The notes: generated from the sequence alone by a model not told the origin. A DNA stretch of 64,000 bases from Pseudomonas alloputida (GCF_021283545.2 NZ_CP128540.1:1957501-2021500); one strand, 5' to 3'; positions 1-14,949 are shown, numbered from the stretch's first letter. Made by a program: numbers and translations.

Positions 1-5934
<5,934 letters not shown>

Positions 5935-5940
5935 GCTTTC

Positions 5941-5960
5941 GGGGCCGCCAGCGCGGCCCC
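5941..5960 (+). other. Stem-loop between synthetase and esterase genes
   Basis: GGGGCCGC (5941-5948) and GCGGCCCC (5953-5960) form a perfect 8-bp stem with a CAGC loop. No U-tract follows, so it does not look like a full terminator. It lies just before the esterase ribosome binding site (GGAG at 5964) and may affect mRNA stability or translation of the second gene. Confidence 0.5.
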
Positions 5961-5976
5961 TCTGGAGAATCGAACG

Positions 5977-6933
5977 ATGTCCCTGAACCCTGACCTGGCG
6001 GCCTACCTGCAACTGGTGGAGGCCGGACGCAGCGCCGGCAAGGTGCTGCCCATGCATGCCCTGGCGGCGGACGAGGCGCGCCGCCAGTTCGAAGAGTCCT
6101 CGGCGCTGATTGCGGGCAAGGCCGACGAGCCGGACTGCATCAGCGACCTTTCGTTGACCACCCGCGATGGCCATACCTTGCCGGTGCGCTTGTACCGCCC
6201 GCCGCAGGCCGACCCTGCACTGGCCGGCGCGGCGCTGCTGTACCTGCATGGCGGCGGCTACGTGGTGGGCAGCCTCGATTCGCATGACACGCTGTGCTGG
6301 AACCTGGCGCAGGATGCCGGGGTGCCGGTGATTGCCGTGGGCTACCGGCTGGCGCCGCAGTGGCGTTTCCCGACAGCCAGTGACGATGCCCTGGATGCCT
6401 GGCGCTGGTTGGTCGAGCAGGCCGAGGCGCTGGGCATCGATGCGCAGCGACTGGCGGTGGTGGGCGACAGTGTCGGTGGTAGCCTGGCTACCATTCTGGC
6501 CAACCAGTTGGCTGCGCAGCGCGAGCTGCCGGCACCGCGCCTGCAGGTAATGATCTACCCGGTGACCGATGCCAGTTGCCGGCGGCCTTCGGTGCAGCGC
6601 TATGGCAGCGGTTACCTGCTTGAAGCGCAGACCCTGGAGTGGTTCTACCAGCAATACGCCACGGTGCCGGCAGACCGTCACGATCCGCGTTTTTCACCGT
6701 TGCTGGGCAGCGTCGCCAGCAACAGTGCACCTGCACTGATGCTGATTGCCGAGTGCGACCCGCTGCATGACCAGGGTGTCGCTTATGCACGGCACTTGGA
6801 GCAAGCCGGGGTGGCGGTGCAGCTTGCGGTGATCCCGGGAGTGACCCATGACTTCATGCGTATGGGTTCGATCATCGAGGAGGCCGATGAAGGCCTGGCG
6901 ATGGTGGTCGAGGCACTGCAGCAGCATCTGTAA
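5977..6933 (+). CDS. Alpha/beta hydrolase, hormone-sensitive-lipase-type esterase
   Basis: This 318-aa protein has the HSL-family oxyanion motif HGGG (YLHGGGYVVGS near residue 90), the nucleophile elbow GDSVGG near 167, and later Asp (ECDPLHD) and His (THDF) residues that complete a catalytic triad. It has no signal peptide, so it is probably cytoplasmic. It starts 42 bases after the synthetase and is likely co-transcribed with it. The substrate cannot be read from the sequence. Its position suggests editing or release of a peptide or acyl intermediate in pyoverdine synthesis, but it may simply ride with the operon. The start has a GGAG ribosome binding site. Confidence 0.85.
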   Translation: MSLNPDLAAYLQLVEAGRSAGKVLPMHALAADEARRQFEESSALIAGKADEPDCISDLSLTTRDGHTLPVRLYRPPQADPALAGAALLYLHGGGYVVGSLDSHDTLCWNLAQDAGVPVIAVGYRLAPQWRFPTASDDALDAWRWLVEQAEALGIDAQRLAVVGDSVGGSLATILANQLAAQRELPAPRLQVMIYPVTDASCRRPSVQRYGSGYLLEAQTLEWFYQQYATVPADRHDPRFSPLLGSVASNSAPALMLIAECDPLHDQGVAYARHLEQAGVAVQLAVIPGVTHDFMRMGSIIEEADEGLAMVVEALQQHL

Positions 6934-6955
6934 GGGAGCCTTTCAGGCATCCATG

Positions 6956-6983
6956 AAAAAACCGCACCTGGGTGCGGTTTTTT
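6956..6983. terminator. Bidirectional terminator between esterase and fpvA
   Basis: AAAAAACCGCAC (6956-6967) and GTGCGGTTTTTT (6972-6983) form a perfect 12-bp stem with loop CTGG. An A-tract on one side and a T-tract on the other let it end transcription from both converging units. Confidence 0.92.
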
Positions 6984-7001
6984 GCGTTCAACGTCAGGCG
7001 A

Positions 7002-9440
7002 TCAGAAGCTGTACTTGGCGGTGATGGTGAAGTTGCGTGGGTCACCATACACGTCGTACGGGCTCCAGGAGTTGTTGCTGGCAATGCCCTGGTAGTACTT
7101 CTTGTCGAATACGTTGTTGAGGTTCAGGCGAGTGTCGAGGTTCTTGTTGACCTTGTAGCCGACCATCAGGCCCACTACCGCGTATGCACCTTGATCGATG
7201 TGGTAGTTGCCGAAGCTGTTGCTGCCTTTGTTGAAGATGCTGCTCTGGCCATACACGTTACCGCCCACGCGCCACTGGTTCAGCTCGCCCGGCAAGGTGT
7301 AGGTGGTGCTCAGCTTGAACAGGTGTTCTGGCAGGTCGGTGTCGAACTTGGTGCCTTCCTTGTTCTTGTCGGCATCCTTGCGGTACTTGGTTTGCGAGTA
7401 GGTGTAGCCTGCGCCGACTTGCCAGTTGGGGGTCAGTGCGCCCATCAACTCCAGGTCGATACCGTGGGTGCGTACCTTGCCCGAGGCTTCGTAGCAGGTG
7501 ATGTCGACGCAACCTTCCTGGTTAGAAGCTTCTGCGGCGCGGTTTTCCTGGTCGATCTGGAAGATCGCCGCGCTGGCGTTGAGTGCGCCGTCGAAGTACT
7601 CGCCCTTGATGCCGATCTCGTAGTTCTTGCCTTCGATTGGGCGGATGATGGAGCGGTCACGCGCCAGTTCCGATTGCGGCATGAAGATATCGGTGTAGCT
7701 GGCGTAGACCGAGTGGTGGTCGTCCAGGTCGTAGATCACTCCGGCGTAGCGGGTGACGTTGCGGGTGACCTTGTAATCGCTGTTGGTGTAGTAGCCGTCG
7801 TTGATTTCGCTGTACACCGACTTGTTGTCGTACCAGTCCAGGCGTGCACCCAGGATGACCTTCAGCGGGTCGGCGATGTTCAGGCGGGTGGTGACGTACG
7901 CCCCTTCCTGCTCGACGTGCTCGCTCAGGTTGTAGATATCATCGACATTCGGCTTGTCGATGCCACTGGGGTTGACGCTGAAGAGGCTGTCGACCGGGAT
8001 GAACACGGTGCCGCCGTGGGCGCTGGTCTTGACTTCGCGCTTGCTCGCGCCCACCACCAGTTCATGCTGGCGGTCGAACAGCTGGAACGGGCCATTGGCA
8101 TAGACGTCGTAGGTCGACTGGTCGTAGTCGCGGCGCTGGTTGAACACGCGCTGGCGGAACCCTTCGTTGGTTGCCGAACCGGTGCGCTCGAACACGGCGC
8201 CTTGCATGGCGAAGTCCGACCAGTTCTTGGACGCCGCCAGGTGCAGGCGCCAGTCGTTGTCGAAGCGGTGATCGACCTCGGCGAACACCGTAGTGTTATC
8301 GATGTCCTGGTAGCTCCAGTCGTAGCCCATATTGCGCGAACGCGAGTAGCCCACATGGCTGCCATCGCGGTTGACCGGCAGGCCACCCCAGTTGATGTTG
8401 TTGTTGTCGTTCTGGTTCGACGCGCCAACGGTCAGTGTGGTGTCGTCGGTCAGGTCGAACTCGGTGATGCCGTAGAACAGGCCGCGTTCGCGACCGGCGT
8501 AATCCTGGTAGCTGTCCTTGTCGTTGTAGGCGCCGACGAAGCGGCCACGGACGCTGCCGTTGTCATTCAGTGGGCCGCTGAGATCGAGTTCGCCGCGGTA
8601 ATTGTCCCAGCTGCCGGCCGAGCCGGTGACGCTGCCCTGGAAATCCTTGGTAGGGCGTTTGCGCACCATGTTGATGGCTGCCGACGGGTTGCCGGCACCT
8701 TGCATCATGCCGGTGGCGCCCCGCACGATCTCGACGCGGTCGTAGGGCGCCATGTCGGCCGCGGCGACCCAGTCGGCGTTGTAGGTGGTGGGCAGGCCAT
8801 CGAACATCAGGTTGTTGATGGGAAAGCCGCGGGAAAAGTACTCGCTGTTGGCCGGGCGCGCGGCCGACATGCGCAGACCAGGAGTGGCCTGGACCACGTC
8901 GTCGAGGCTACGCATCGACTGGTCGTCCATGCGCTGGCGGGTGATCACGGTGACGGCCTGCGGGGTTTCGCGCAGGGTCAGTGGCAGTTTGGTCGCGGTC
9001 TGCATGCTGCCGGTGGTATAGGAACCGGTGTTCTCGGTGGTTTGCCCCAAACCCTTACCATCGATGTTGGTTGCCCCAAGTTCCACCGCAGCGCCCCCCT
9101 CCCGGGTGTGGATGGTGACTTGGTTGCCTTGGATCTGGTAGCTCACACCGGTACCCTGCAGCAGCCGCGACAGGGCCGCGGCGGGCTCCATTGCACCGGT
9201 CAGTGCGCTGCTGCGCTTGCCTTCCACGTCCTGTGGGCTATAGAGCACCTGCAGGTTCGATTGCGAGCCGAAGGCCAACAAGGCGCTGGCCAGCGGCTGG
9301 GCCGGCACGTTGAACTGGACCTGTTGGGCCTGGGCGATCGCCGGCAGGCCCGCCAGGCCGACGGCCATTGGCGCTGCAAGGCGCAACGAGCGGCGAATGA
9401 CCAGCGCCAGAGCGTGGGGGCGAAGACGTTGTGTTGGCAT
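7002..9440 (-). CDS. fpvA: TonB-dependent ferripyoverdine receptor with signalling domain
   Basis: This 812-aa outer-membrane receptor has a signal peptide ending near AIAQAQQ (about residue 38). A periplasmic secretin/TonB short N-terminal (STN) signalling domain follows at about 40-112 (FNVPAQPLASALLAFG, then GTGVSYQIQGNQVTI). Next come a plug (LPLTLRETPQAVTVITRQR, near 155) and a beta barrel ending in the terminal aromatic of KYSF. The STN domain marks receptors that signal through an anti-sigma factor to an ECF sigma factor, and such a sigma gene lies at 21.4 kb. The gene follows pvdE by 86 bases and may share the pvdMNOE transcript, have its own promoter, or both. The context makes ferripyoverdine the likely ligand; the gene could instead be one of several FpvA paralogues. 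Confidence 0.9.
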   Translation of the reverse strand: MPTQRLRPHALALVIRRSLRLAAPMAVGLAGLPAIAQAQQVQFNVPAQPLASALLAFGSQSNLQVLYSPQDVEGKRSSALTGAMEPAAALSRLLQGTGVSYQIQGNQVTIHTREGGAAVELGATNIDGKGLGQTTENTGSYTTGSMQTATKLPLTLRETPQAVTVITRQRMDDQSMRSLDDVVQATPGLRMSAARPANSEYFSRGFPINNLMFDGLPTTYNADWVAAADMAPYDRVEIVRGATGMMQGAGNPSAAINMVRKRPTKDFQGSVTGSAGSWDNYRGELDLSGPLNDNGSVRGRFVGAYNDKDSYQDYAGRERGLFYGITEFDLTDDTTLTVGASNQNDNNNINWGGLPVNRDGSHVGYSRSRNMGYDWSYQDIDNTTVFAEVDHRFDNDWRLHLAASKNWSDFAMQGAVFERTGSATNEGFRQRVFNQRRDYDQSTYDVYANGPFQLFDRQHELVVGASKREVKTSAHGGTVFIPVDSLFSVNPSGIDKPNVDDIYNLSEHVEQEGAYVTTRLNIADPLKVILGARLDWYDNKSVYSEINDGYYTNSDYKVTRNVTRYAGVIYDLDDHHSVYASYTDIFMPQSELARDRSIIRPIEGKNYEIGIKGEYFDGALNASAAIFQIDQENRAAEASNQEGCVDITCYEASGKVRTHGIDLELMGALTPNWQVGAGYTYSQTKYRKDADKNKEGTKFDTDLPEHLFKLSTTYTLPGELNQWRVGGNVYGQSSIFNKGSNSFGNYHIDQGAYAVVGLMVGYKVNKNLDTRLNLNNVFDKKYYQGIASNNSWSPYDVYGDPRNFTITAKYSF

Positions 9441-9466
9441 TTTTTCAAAGCCCTTGAGTGTCAGAT

Positions 9467-9485
9467 GTTAATAGTATTAATTCTT
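9467..9485. promoter_or_regulatory. Possible Fur-like site upstream of fpvA
   Basis: GTTAATAGTATTAATTCTT matches about 12 of 19 positions of the Fur consensus by eye. It lies in the 86-base gap between pvdE and fpvA in an AT-rich patch. The match is weak and there is no other support. Confidence 0.3.
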
Positions 9486-9526
9486 GTTATTGATTGGGAC
9501 GCACTCATCGGCCAAAACCGGAAAAA

Positions 9527-11185
9527 TTAAATGCAATCTGCGACGCGGTTCTCCTGTTGGACCTTGCCTGCCGCCATGTGGATGAGCTGGTCGGCGACGT
9601 CGAAGTAGCGGTCGTCGTGGCTTATCACGATGATGGTCTTGCCCAGGCGCTTGAGGTCCGGCAGCAGCTCTGTGTAGAAAATTCGCCGGAACGTCGGATC
9701 CTGGTCGGCGGCCCATTCGTCGAACACCAGCACCGGGCGCTCCTCCAGCCAGGCGCTCACTAGCGCCAGGCGCTTGCGTTGGCCAGTGGACAGGTCGGTG
9801 GTGCTGAACACGCCGTCACGGATGCTGACCTTGTGAGCGATCTCCAGGCGCTCCAGGTAGCGACTGGCGTCGGCAGGTACTGGCCGGTCACCCTGGATGA
9901 CATCGTCGAACAGGTAGTAGTCGGCGAAGATGGTGGTGAACAGCTGCCGGTAGTCGTCACGGTTTTCGGCCGTCACCGGCTTGCCGTCGAGGCTGATCGT
10001 GCCTTGCTGAGGTGCGTATAGGCCGAGCAGCAGCTTGATAAGGGTGGTCTTGCCGCAACCGTTTTCGCCGACGATGAACACGATGTCGCCTTGCTTGATG
10101 CTCAGGTTCACCGGACCCAGATGAAACGGCTCACTGCCTTCCACGCGGGGGAAGGTGTAGCTGACGTCCTGCAGCTGCAGGGTGTGCAGGGCCTTGTCGG
10201 CGGCGCGGGTGTCATCCAGCAGCAAGTGCGGCTCGGGCGATGAGAACTGGCGTGACAGTTCGGCGATGCGGCGGAAGGCGATCTGGGCCTTGCTGATGAT
10301 CGGCAGGGTGCTGATCAGGTGTTCCAGCGGGCCTTTCATGTACAGCAGCACCAGCACGAAACCGCTGGTGACGCTCTTGTCGCCTGTGGGCCACAGCGAC
10401 TGCATGGCCAGGGCCACGGCGATGACCACGAAGAACAGCATCGAGCCCAGGGTCTTGGCGATTACGAAGGTGTTGATCGAGCGTACCTGGGTGGCGCAAA
10501 TACGGTTGGCGGTGTCCTGGATGCCGTGCTGGAACATGCGTTTGCGGCGTGGGCGGTGAATGCGCAGTTCCTTGGCACCTTCGGCGATCGCGCTGTAATG
10601 CTTTTGCAGTTCATCCTCGGCTTCTCGGGCGCTTTCGAAGCCGCGCACACCCCACGAGCGGGCAACGAACTGCATGACCGAGCCGATGCCGATGGCCACC
10701 AGGATCACCAGGAACATCGGTATCGACAGGTGCGCCAGATAGCCCAGGCAGCCCACGGTGACGGTGAGCGAAACGGCCAGGGGCGCGAAGACGAAGGCGA
10801 AGTCGCTGATGGTGTCGACGTCATGGGTCAGCACGGGGATGAGGCGATGGCTGCGGTAGCGTTCGATCTGGTCGATCGGCGCTGCCAGCACCTTCTCGCC
10901 CAGCTCACGGCGCAGGCGCGCGATGATGTGCTGGCCGACCCAGTTGGTGCCCATGTCCGAGCAGATCGAGCTGAACAGCGCCAGCAGGCACAGCCCGGCA
11001 AAACCCAGGACCACGCCTTGAGTCAGGCCGGTGTCGCTGTGCAGGGCCGAGTTGATGGTCGCCAGCAGGGCGGTGACACTGAGGCCACCGACCATGCCCA
11101 GGATGATCGAAACCGTCACCAGGGGCCAGAAGGGTTTGAGCAGGCCGAACAGTTCGCTGACGGCGCCACGTGGTTTACTGGTCAT
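9527..11185 (-). CDS. pvdE: Pyoverdine precursor ABC exporter PvdE
   Basis: One polypeptide of 552 aa holds a six-helix exporter domain (about 1-310) and an ATPase domain with Walker A GENGCGKTT (about 373-381), signature LSTGQRKR (near 465) and Walker B VLVFDEW (near 485). It belongs to the cyclic-peptide exporter family. PvdE moves the acylated ferribactin precursor from cytoplasm to periplasm. I chose the ATG at 11185, which has GGGAG seven bases upstream, over a GTG six codons earlier. It lies 34 bases after pvdO and upstream of fpvA on the same strand. Confidence 0.93.
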   Translation of the reverse strand: MTSKPRGAVSELFGLLKPFWPLVTVSIILGMVGGLSVTALLATINSALHSDTGLTQGVVLGFAGLCLLALFSSICSDMGTNWVGQHIIARLRRELGEKVLAAPIDQIERYRSHRLIPVLTHDVDTISDFAFVFAPLAVSLTVTVGCLGYLAHLSIPMFLVILVAIGIGSVMQFVARSWGVRGFESAREAEDELQKHYSAIAEGAKELRIHRPRRKRMFQHGIQDTANRICATQVRSINTFVIAKTLGSMLFFVVIAVALAMQSLWPTGDKSVTSGFVLVLLYMKGPLEHLISTLPIISKAQIAFRRIAELSRQFSSPEPHLLLDDTRAADKALHTLQLQDVSYTFPRVEGSEPFHLGPVNLSIKQGDIVFIVGENGCGKTTLIKLLLGLYAPQQGTISLDGKPVTAENRDDYRQLFTTIFADYYLFDDVIQGDRPVPADASRYLERLEIAHKVSIRDGVFSTTDLSTGQRKRLALVSAWLEERPVLVFDEWAADQDPTFRRIFYTELLPDLKRLGKTIIVISHDDRYFDVADQLIHMAAGKVQQENRVADCI

Positions 11186-11219
11186 GGGTGTCTCCCGAAT
11201 CACGCGTGGTTAGGGGCCA

Positions 11220-12125
11220 TCAGAGTTCGCGAGCGACCCGGAAGCCGAGGAAATCGCCGCGCACATCGGGTGCGCGGTTGTTGCGGTTGCCGGAGCGCGA
11301 GAACACCGGGGCTTCGCCCCAGTCGTTGCCACGCATCACTCGCACACTGCAGTCGCCGCCGGACCAGACGCTGCCATCGCTCGGCGCACCGTCGTAGCCG
11401 TCGTGCCAGCAGTCGGCCGTCCACTCATACACGTTGCCGTGCATGTCGTAGACACCGAAGGCATTGGCCGGGTAGCTGCCGACCGGGGCGGTGTACGAGT
11501 AACCGTCGGTGGGGCCGTAGGTGTTGGCGTGCTGGGCGATGCTGTACCTGGAGGCGTCGCCGTTATCGAAGGGGAAGGGGAACGGGCCGGTTGAACCGGC
11601 GCGCGCGGCATATTCGCGCTCGGCTTCGCTGATCATGCGATAGGTGTGGCCGGTTTTTTTCGACAGCCACTTGGCGTATTGCTCGACATCGAACCAGCTC
11701 ACGCACACGGCAGGCTGGCGCGGGCCCTGTTTGTAGGTCGGCTTGCTGGCGGCGCAGAAGCGCCCTGGGCGGGTGTCGCCGTCGGCGATCTTTACCCCGC
11801 TCTCGCGGATATAGGCATCCAGTTCGCCTGCGGTGACATGGTAGCGGCTGATGGCGAATGGTTTGGCAAAGGTCACGGTGTGCTGTGGACCCTCATCGCC
11901 CTCGCGCCCGGGCTCATCCTCGGGCGTACCCATCACGAAGCTGCCGGCGGGCAGCACCACCATTTCCGGGCAGGCCGCCTTGCAGTCGCGGAAGACTTCG
12001 CCTGGGGTGGGCTGGCTGGCGGCCTGGGCACTGGCGGCGCCCAGACCAAGCACGGCCAGGCAGCACAAGTGGCGCAAGCGAGGCGTGAACCGGGGGGATG
12101 AGGTGAGGCGTGCATCATCGGACAT
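11220..12125 (-). CDS. pvdO: Periplasmic formylglycine-generating-enzyme-like protein PvdO
   Basis: The 301-aa protein has a Sec-type signal peptide (hydrophobic LCCLAVLGLGAASAQA, cut near residue 35). A formylglycine-generating-enzyme/sulfatase-modifying domain follows: VVLPAGSFVMGTPEDEPGR near the start, then HVTAGELDAY, CVSWFDVEQYAKWLS, and the end motif FLGFRVAREL. PvdO is needed in the periplasm for oxidation of dihydropyoverdine during chromophore formation. The gene sits between pvdN and pvdE with gaps of 34 bases each, consistent with one leftward transcript. Confidence 0.9.
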   Translation of the reverse strand: MSDDARLTSSPRFTPRLRHLCCLAVLGLGAASAQAASQPTPGEVFRDCKAACPEMVVLPAGSFVMGTPEDEPGREGDEGPQHTVTFAKPFAISRYHVTAGELDAYIRESGVKIADGDTRPGRFCAASKPTYKQGPRQPAVCVSWFDVEQYAKWLSKKTGHTYRMISEAEREYAARAGSTGPFPFPFDNGDASRYSIAQHANTYGPTDGYSYTAPVGSYPANAFGVYDMHGNVYEWTADCWHDGYDGAPSDGSVWSGGDCSVRVMRGNDWGEAPVFSRSGNRNNRAPDVRGDFLGFRVAREL

Positions 12126-12159
12126 GAAGTAGATTCCGTCAGCTGTTGGCTAAGAAAAA

Positions 12160-13446
12160 TCAGGCGCGCAGGCGTTGGCCCAGGACGTCGACCAGGCGGT
12201 CGATCTCGGCTTCGGTGTTCAACAGGCCAGGCGCGGTACGCACGACCGGCCCGACATCGCGATCGACCGCATCGACCACGATGCGCTGGCTGTTCAGGTG
12301 CGCTGCTATGGCCTCGACGTCCTGGCCCTTGACCCGGAAGAAGGTGAAGCCCGCTGAATGGTTAGGGCTGCGCGGCGTCACCAGTTCGATGGCGCGGTGC
12401 TGCGCCAGGCGCTCCTTGAGGTAGTCGTTGAGGCCATGGATGCGTGCCTGGATCGCCGCCTTGCCGTGCTGCAGATGCAGCTCGAATGCCTTGCCCAACG
12501 CCCAGCGATGCTCGAAGGCGTGGTAGCCACCTGGGGTCATGGTGGTGGCGAAATCCTCATTCTCCGAGAAGGTGGCGAAGGTGGGCGTAAGGTGCTTGAG
12601 CTCGGTGGAGGCGGCACAGATGATCCCGGTGCCTCGTGGGCCGAACATCCACTTGTGGGTGCCGGCGATGAAGTAGTCACACTGCAGGTCGGCGAAGCGC
12701 ATGTCTTCGACGCCGAAGCCGTGCACGCCATCGATCACGTAGAGGATGCGGTCGTTTTCGTCACGGTTGCGGTTGGCCTCGTGGACCAGGGCGCCGATCT
12801 GCCCGACGGGCAGTTTCACGCCACTGCCTGAATGCACCCAGGTCATGCCCAGCACACGGGTCTGCGGCTTGATGGCGGCAGCAATGGTGCTTAGTACCTG
12901 GTCGTCGGAGACCTTGGCCGGGTCGTCGAACAGGCGTAGCTTGCGCACCTGGGTGCCGTCACGCTGGCTGCGATAGGCGAGGATGTTGCGGGTGGAGTAA
13001 TGCTCGTGTTCGGTGGTCAGGATTTCTTGCTGCGGGTTCAGGCGCAGGCCGCCGTAGATCATCCCGAGGCCTTCGGTGGTGCTGCCGGTGAGGGCGATCT
13101 GGCGTGGCTTGACTTCAAGATAGCGGCCCGCCCATTCACGCACCTCGGCTTCGTGCTTCCACTCGCTCTGGGTGTCCCACTCGACGCAGCGTGCCGGGTG
13201 TTGGTCGAGTTGTGCGCGAAGGCTTGCGATCGCTTCGCGCACGGGGCGCGGGTGCGAGGTGATGAGGAAGTTGGCGAAGTGCGCGTAGTGGGGGTCGAGC
13301 TCGAACAGTTGGCGAAAACCGCTCCAGGCATCCGTGGCCGGAGGCGTGCGCGGCGCCGCCTGGGCGCTGCCCAGCAGTTGGCCGGCCAAGGGCAGCCCGG
13401 CTGCAAGTAGGCTGGCCTGCTTGAGGAAAGTACGACGGTCGTTCAT
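12160..13446 (-). CDS. pvdN: Tat-exported PLP-dependent enzyme PvdN
   Basis: The 428-aa protein starts with a Tat signal (NDRRTFLKQ, then a hydrophobic stretch ending GSAQA). An aminotransferase class V fold follows. The PLP lysine is in AGTHKWMFGPRGTG, preceded by DGVHGFGVEDM, and the glycine-rich turn is in TGSTTEGLGM. PvdN changes the side-chain glutamate at the pyoverdine chromophore to succinamide in the periplasm. The longer open frame begins 30 codons earlier, but only the ATG at 13446 puts the twin-arginine motif at the N-terminus. It begins 14 bases after pvdM ends. Confidence 0.92.
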   Translation of the reverse strand: MNDRRTFLKQASLLAAGLPLAGQLLGSAQAAPRTPPATDAWSGFRQLFELDPHYAHFANFLITSHPRPVREAIASLRAQLDQHPARCVEWDTQSEWKHEAEVREWAGRYLEVKPRQIALTGSTTEGLGMIYGGLRLNPQQEILTTEHEHYSTRNILAYRSQRDGTQVRKLRLFDDPAKVSDDQVLSTIAAAIKPQTRVLGMTWVHSGSGVKLPVGQIGALVHEANRNRDENDRILYVIDGVHGFGVEDMRFADLQCDYFIAGTHKWMFGPRGTGIICAASTELKHLTPTFATFSENEDFATTMTPGGYHAFEHRWALGKAFELHLQHGKAAIQARIHGLNDYLKERLAQHRAIELVTPRSPNHSAGFTFFRVKGQDVEAIAAHLNSQRIVVDAVDRDVGPVVRTAPGLLNTEAEIDRLVDVLGQRLRA

Positions 13447-13460
13447 GGGCGGCTCGCAGC

Positions 13461-14804
13461 TCAACGGGAAGAGGTGGCGGTCGGGCGTGCAGCGTTTTGC
13501 ACTTGGCCCCAGACCCGTAGGAAGTTGCCACCCCATAGCTTGGCAATATCGGCTTCGCTGTAGCCGCGGCTGATCAGCTCGGCGGTGACGTTGCGCGCCT
13601 GACTGGCATCGTTCCAGCCGGCGATGCCGCCGCCCTCGTTGAAGTCCGAGGCAATGCCGACGTGGTCGATGCCGACCTTGCGTACTGCGTAGTCGATGAC
13701 GTCGCCGTAATCCTTCAGCGTTGCCTGGGGTTCTTCCTCAAGGATCGCGTACAGCGCTTCGGCGTACTGGCCGACTTTCTGCTCGGGCCAGCCGGCGATG
13801 ATCGGGTCGCCCGGCATCAAGGCATTGGCCTGGTTGACCAGGGGCGGCAGACCGTACTCGGCGCGCAGGCTGTTCAGGCGCTCTTGCGACTTCTGGGTCA
13901 GCGGCTTGATGTAGGTGCCGAAGGCAACGATCTGGATGACCCCGCCGGTGCCCTTGATCAGTTGCATTTCCTTGTCAGTGAGGTTGCGCGGAATGTCAAC
14001 GGCGGCCCTGGGGGCCGAATGCGAGGCCACCACTGGCGCACGGCTGAGTTCGACCACCTGGGTCAGGGCCTGGGTCGACATCTGTGAAACGTCGATGATC
14101 ACGCCCAGGTCATTGAGCCGTTGCACCGCCTGGCGGCCGATGGCAGACAAACCGCCGAGGGCATCTGGGGTATCGTTGAAGAAGGGCAGCGGGCGCGAGG
14201 AGTCGGCCCAGTTGTTGTTGCCGATGTAGTTGAAGCCGAACATGCGCACGCCACGGGCGGCCCAGGTGTCCAGCTGGCTGAGGTCGTCGCCCAGGGCATA
14301 GGCATTGAGCATGCTGATGAACACCGCGAATTTGCCTTCGCCGTGCAGGCGCCGCATGTCGTCGGGGGTGTAGGCGATACCGACCTGGTTGGGGAAGTCT
14401 CGCACCATCGCGCTGATGGCGTTGTAGCGCACTTCCTGGGCATGTCGCCCGGCATCGACGAAACCGTCGGTGGGGTGGTGCGGGCCGTTGTCGCCGGTCC
14501 AGGACTCGGGCCAAGCGAAGACGGTCAGGGCAGCGCCGGACAGTCGCCCGCGCGCGGCTTTGGCCAGGTCGAACTGGCCCGGGCCATCCTTGTCAGCTTC
14601 GCGGCCTTCGGTGCCGAAGTCCAGCGGCAGGGTGAGATGGCTGTCGAACGAAATGATCCGCTCTTGCAGATCATTGGCCTGGCGCACGACCTCTATGGGG
14701 TAGCCGTCCTTGTCGAAGTGGTACCAGGCAGCCGCCCCGGCACCGACGGTCAAGGTGGCGGCCAGGCTGATATACAAGGCTTTTTTCCAGCGTGCTGTCG
14801 TCAT
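13461..14804 (-). CDS. pvdM: Periplasmic dipeptidase-like pyoverdine maturation protein PvdM
   Basis: This 447-aa protein has one N-terminal membrane segment (ALYISLAATLTVGAGAAAW, about 9-27) and a renal-dipeptidase (M19) fold. PvdM is required for periplasmic oxidation of ferribactin together with PvdP. The usual M19 metal ligands are partly lost: His 56 of the first pair is kept but its partner Asp is Thr 58, the bridging Glu region reads MLNAYAL (near 167), and the next His is Gln 241 (VSQMS). His 262 (ASHSAPR) and Asp 387 (ASDFN) remain. The protein is therefore probably not a normal zinc dipeptidase. The ATG at 14804 replaces a start 15 codons earlier, because it puts the positively charged region just before the membrane segment. 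It is first in the leftward run behind a PvdS-type promoter. Confidence 0.9.
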   Translation of the reverse strand: MTTARWKKALYISLAATLTVGAGAAAWYHFDKDGYPIEVVRQANDLQERIISFDSHLTLPLDFGTEGREADKDGPGQFDLAKAARGRLSGAALTVFAWPESWTGDNGPHHPTDGFVDAGRHAQEVRYNAISAMVRDFPNQVGIAYTPDDMRRLHGEGKFAVFISMLNAYALGDDLSQLDTWAARGVRMFGFNYIGNNNWADSSRPLPFFNDTPDALGGLSAIGRQAVQRLNDLGVIIDVSQMSTQALTQVVELSRAPVVASHSAPRAAVDIPRNLTDKEMQLIKGTGGVIQIVAFGTYIKPLTQKSQERLNSLRAEYGLPPLVNQANALMPGDPIIAGWPEQKVGQYAEALYAILEEEPQATLKDYGDVIDYAVRKVGIDHVGIASDFNEGGGIAGWNDASQARNVTAELISRGYSEADIAKLWGGNFLRVWGQVQNAARPTATSSR

Positions 14805-14864
14805 TTCGGTCTCAGTAGGTTCACCGCAGAGGTTCGGGCCTGGGGCCATTGCTACCTGGAGGGA

Positions 14865-14888
14865 ACGAGTGCACGCGGCAGAAATTTA
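14865..14888 (-). promoter_or_regulatory. PvdS-type promoter (IS box) for pvdMNO-pvdE
   Basis: On the minus strand TAAAT (14888-14884) is followed by exactly 16 bases and CGT (14867-14865). This is the TAAAT-N16-CGT signature recognised by PvdS-family sigma factors. It lies 60 bases upstream of the pvdM start. Confidence 0.88.
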
Positions 14889-14925
14889 ACCGGCCCTCCA
14901 GTCACGGGCGCGCCGTCAGGACGGT

Positions 14926-14949
14926 TAAATTTTCTTGCCAGCTCAACGT
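14926..14949 (+). promoter_or_regulatory. PvdS-type promoter (IS box) for pvdP
   Basis: TAAAT (14926-14930), 16 bases, then CGT (14947-14949) matches the PvdS promoter signature perfectly. It lies 55 bases upstream of pvdP. It is back to back with the pvdM promoter, with 37 bases between the two TAAAT elements. Confidence 0.88.

Noticed and set aside
9486..9526. A PvdS-type promoter before fpvA
   Set aside because: I found TAATT-like sequence and a CGTCCC, but no TAAAT-N16/17-CGT with correct spacing.
6972..9530. An 852-codon open frame opposite fpvA
   Set aside because: It is antisense to a clear TonB receptor. Its Val/Ala/Asp-rich composition is typical of reverse-strand reading of GC-rich genes.
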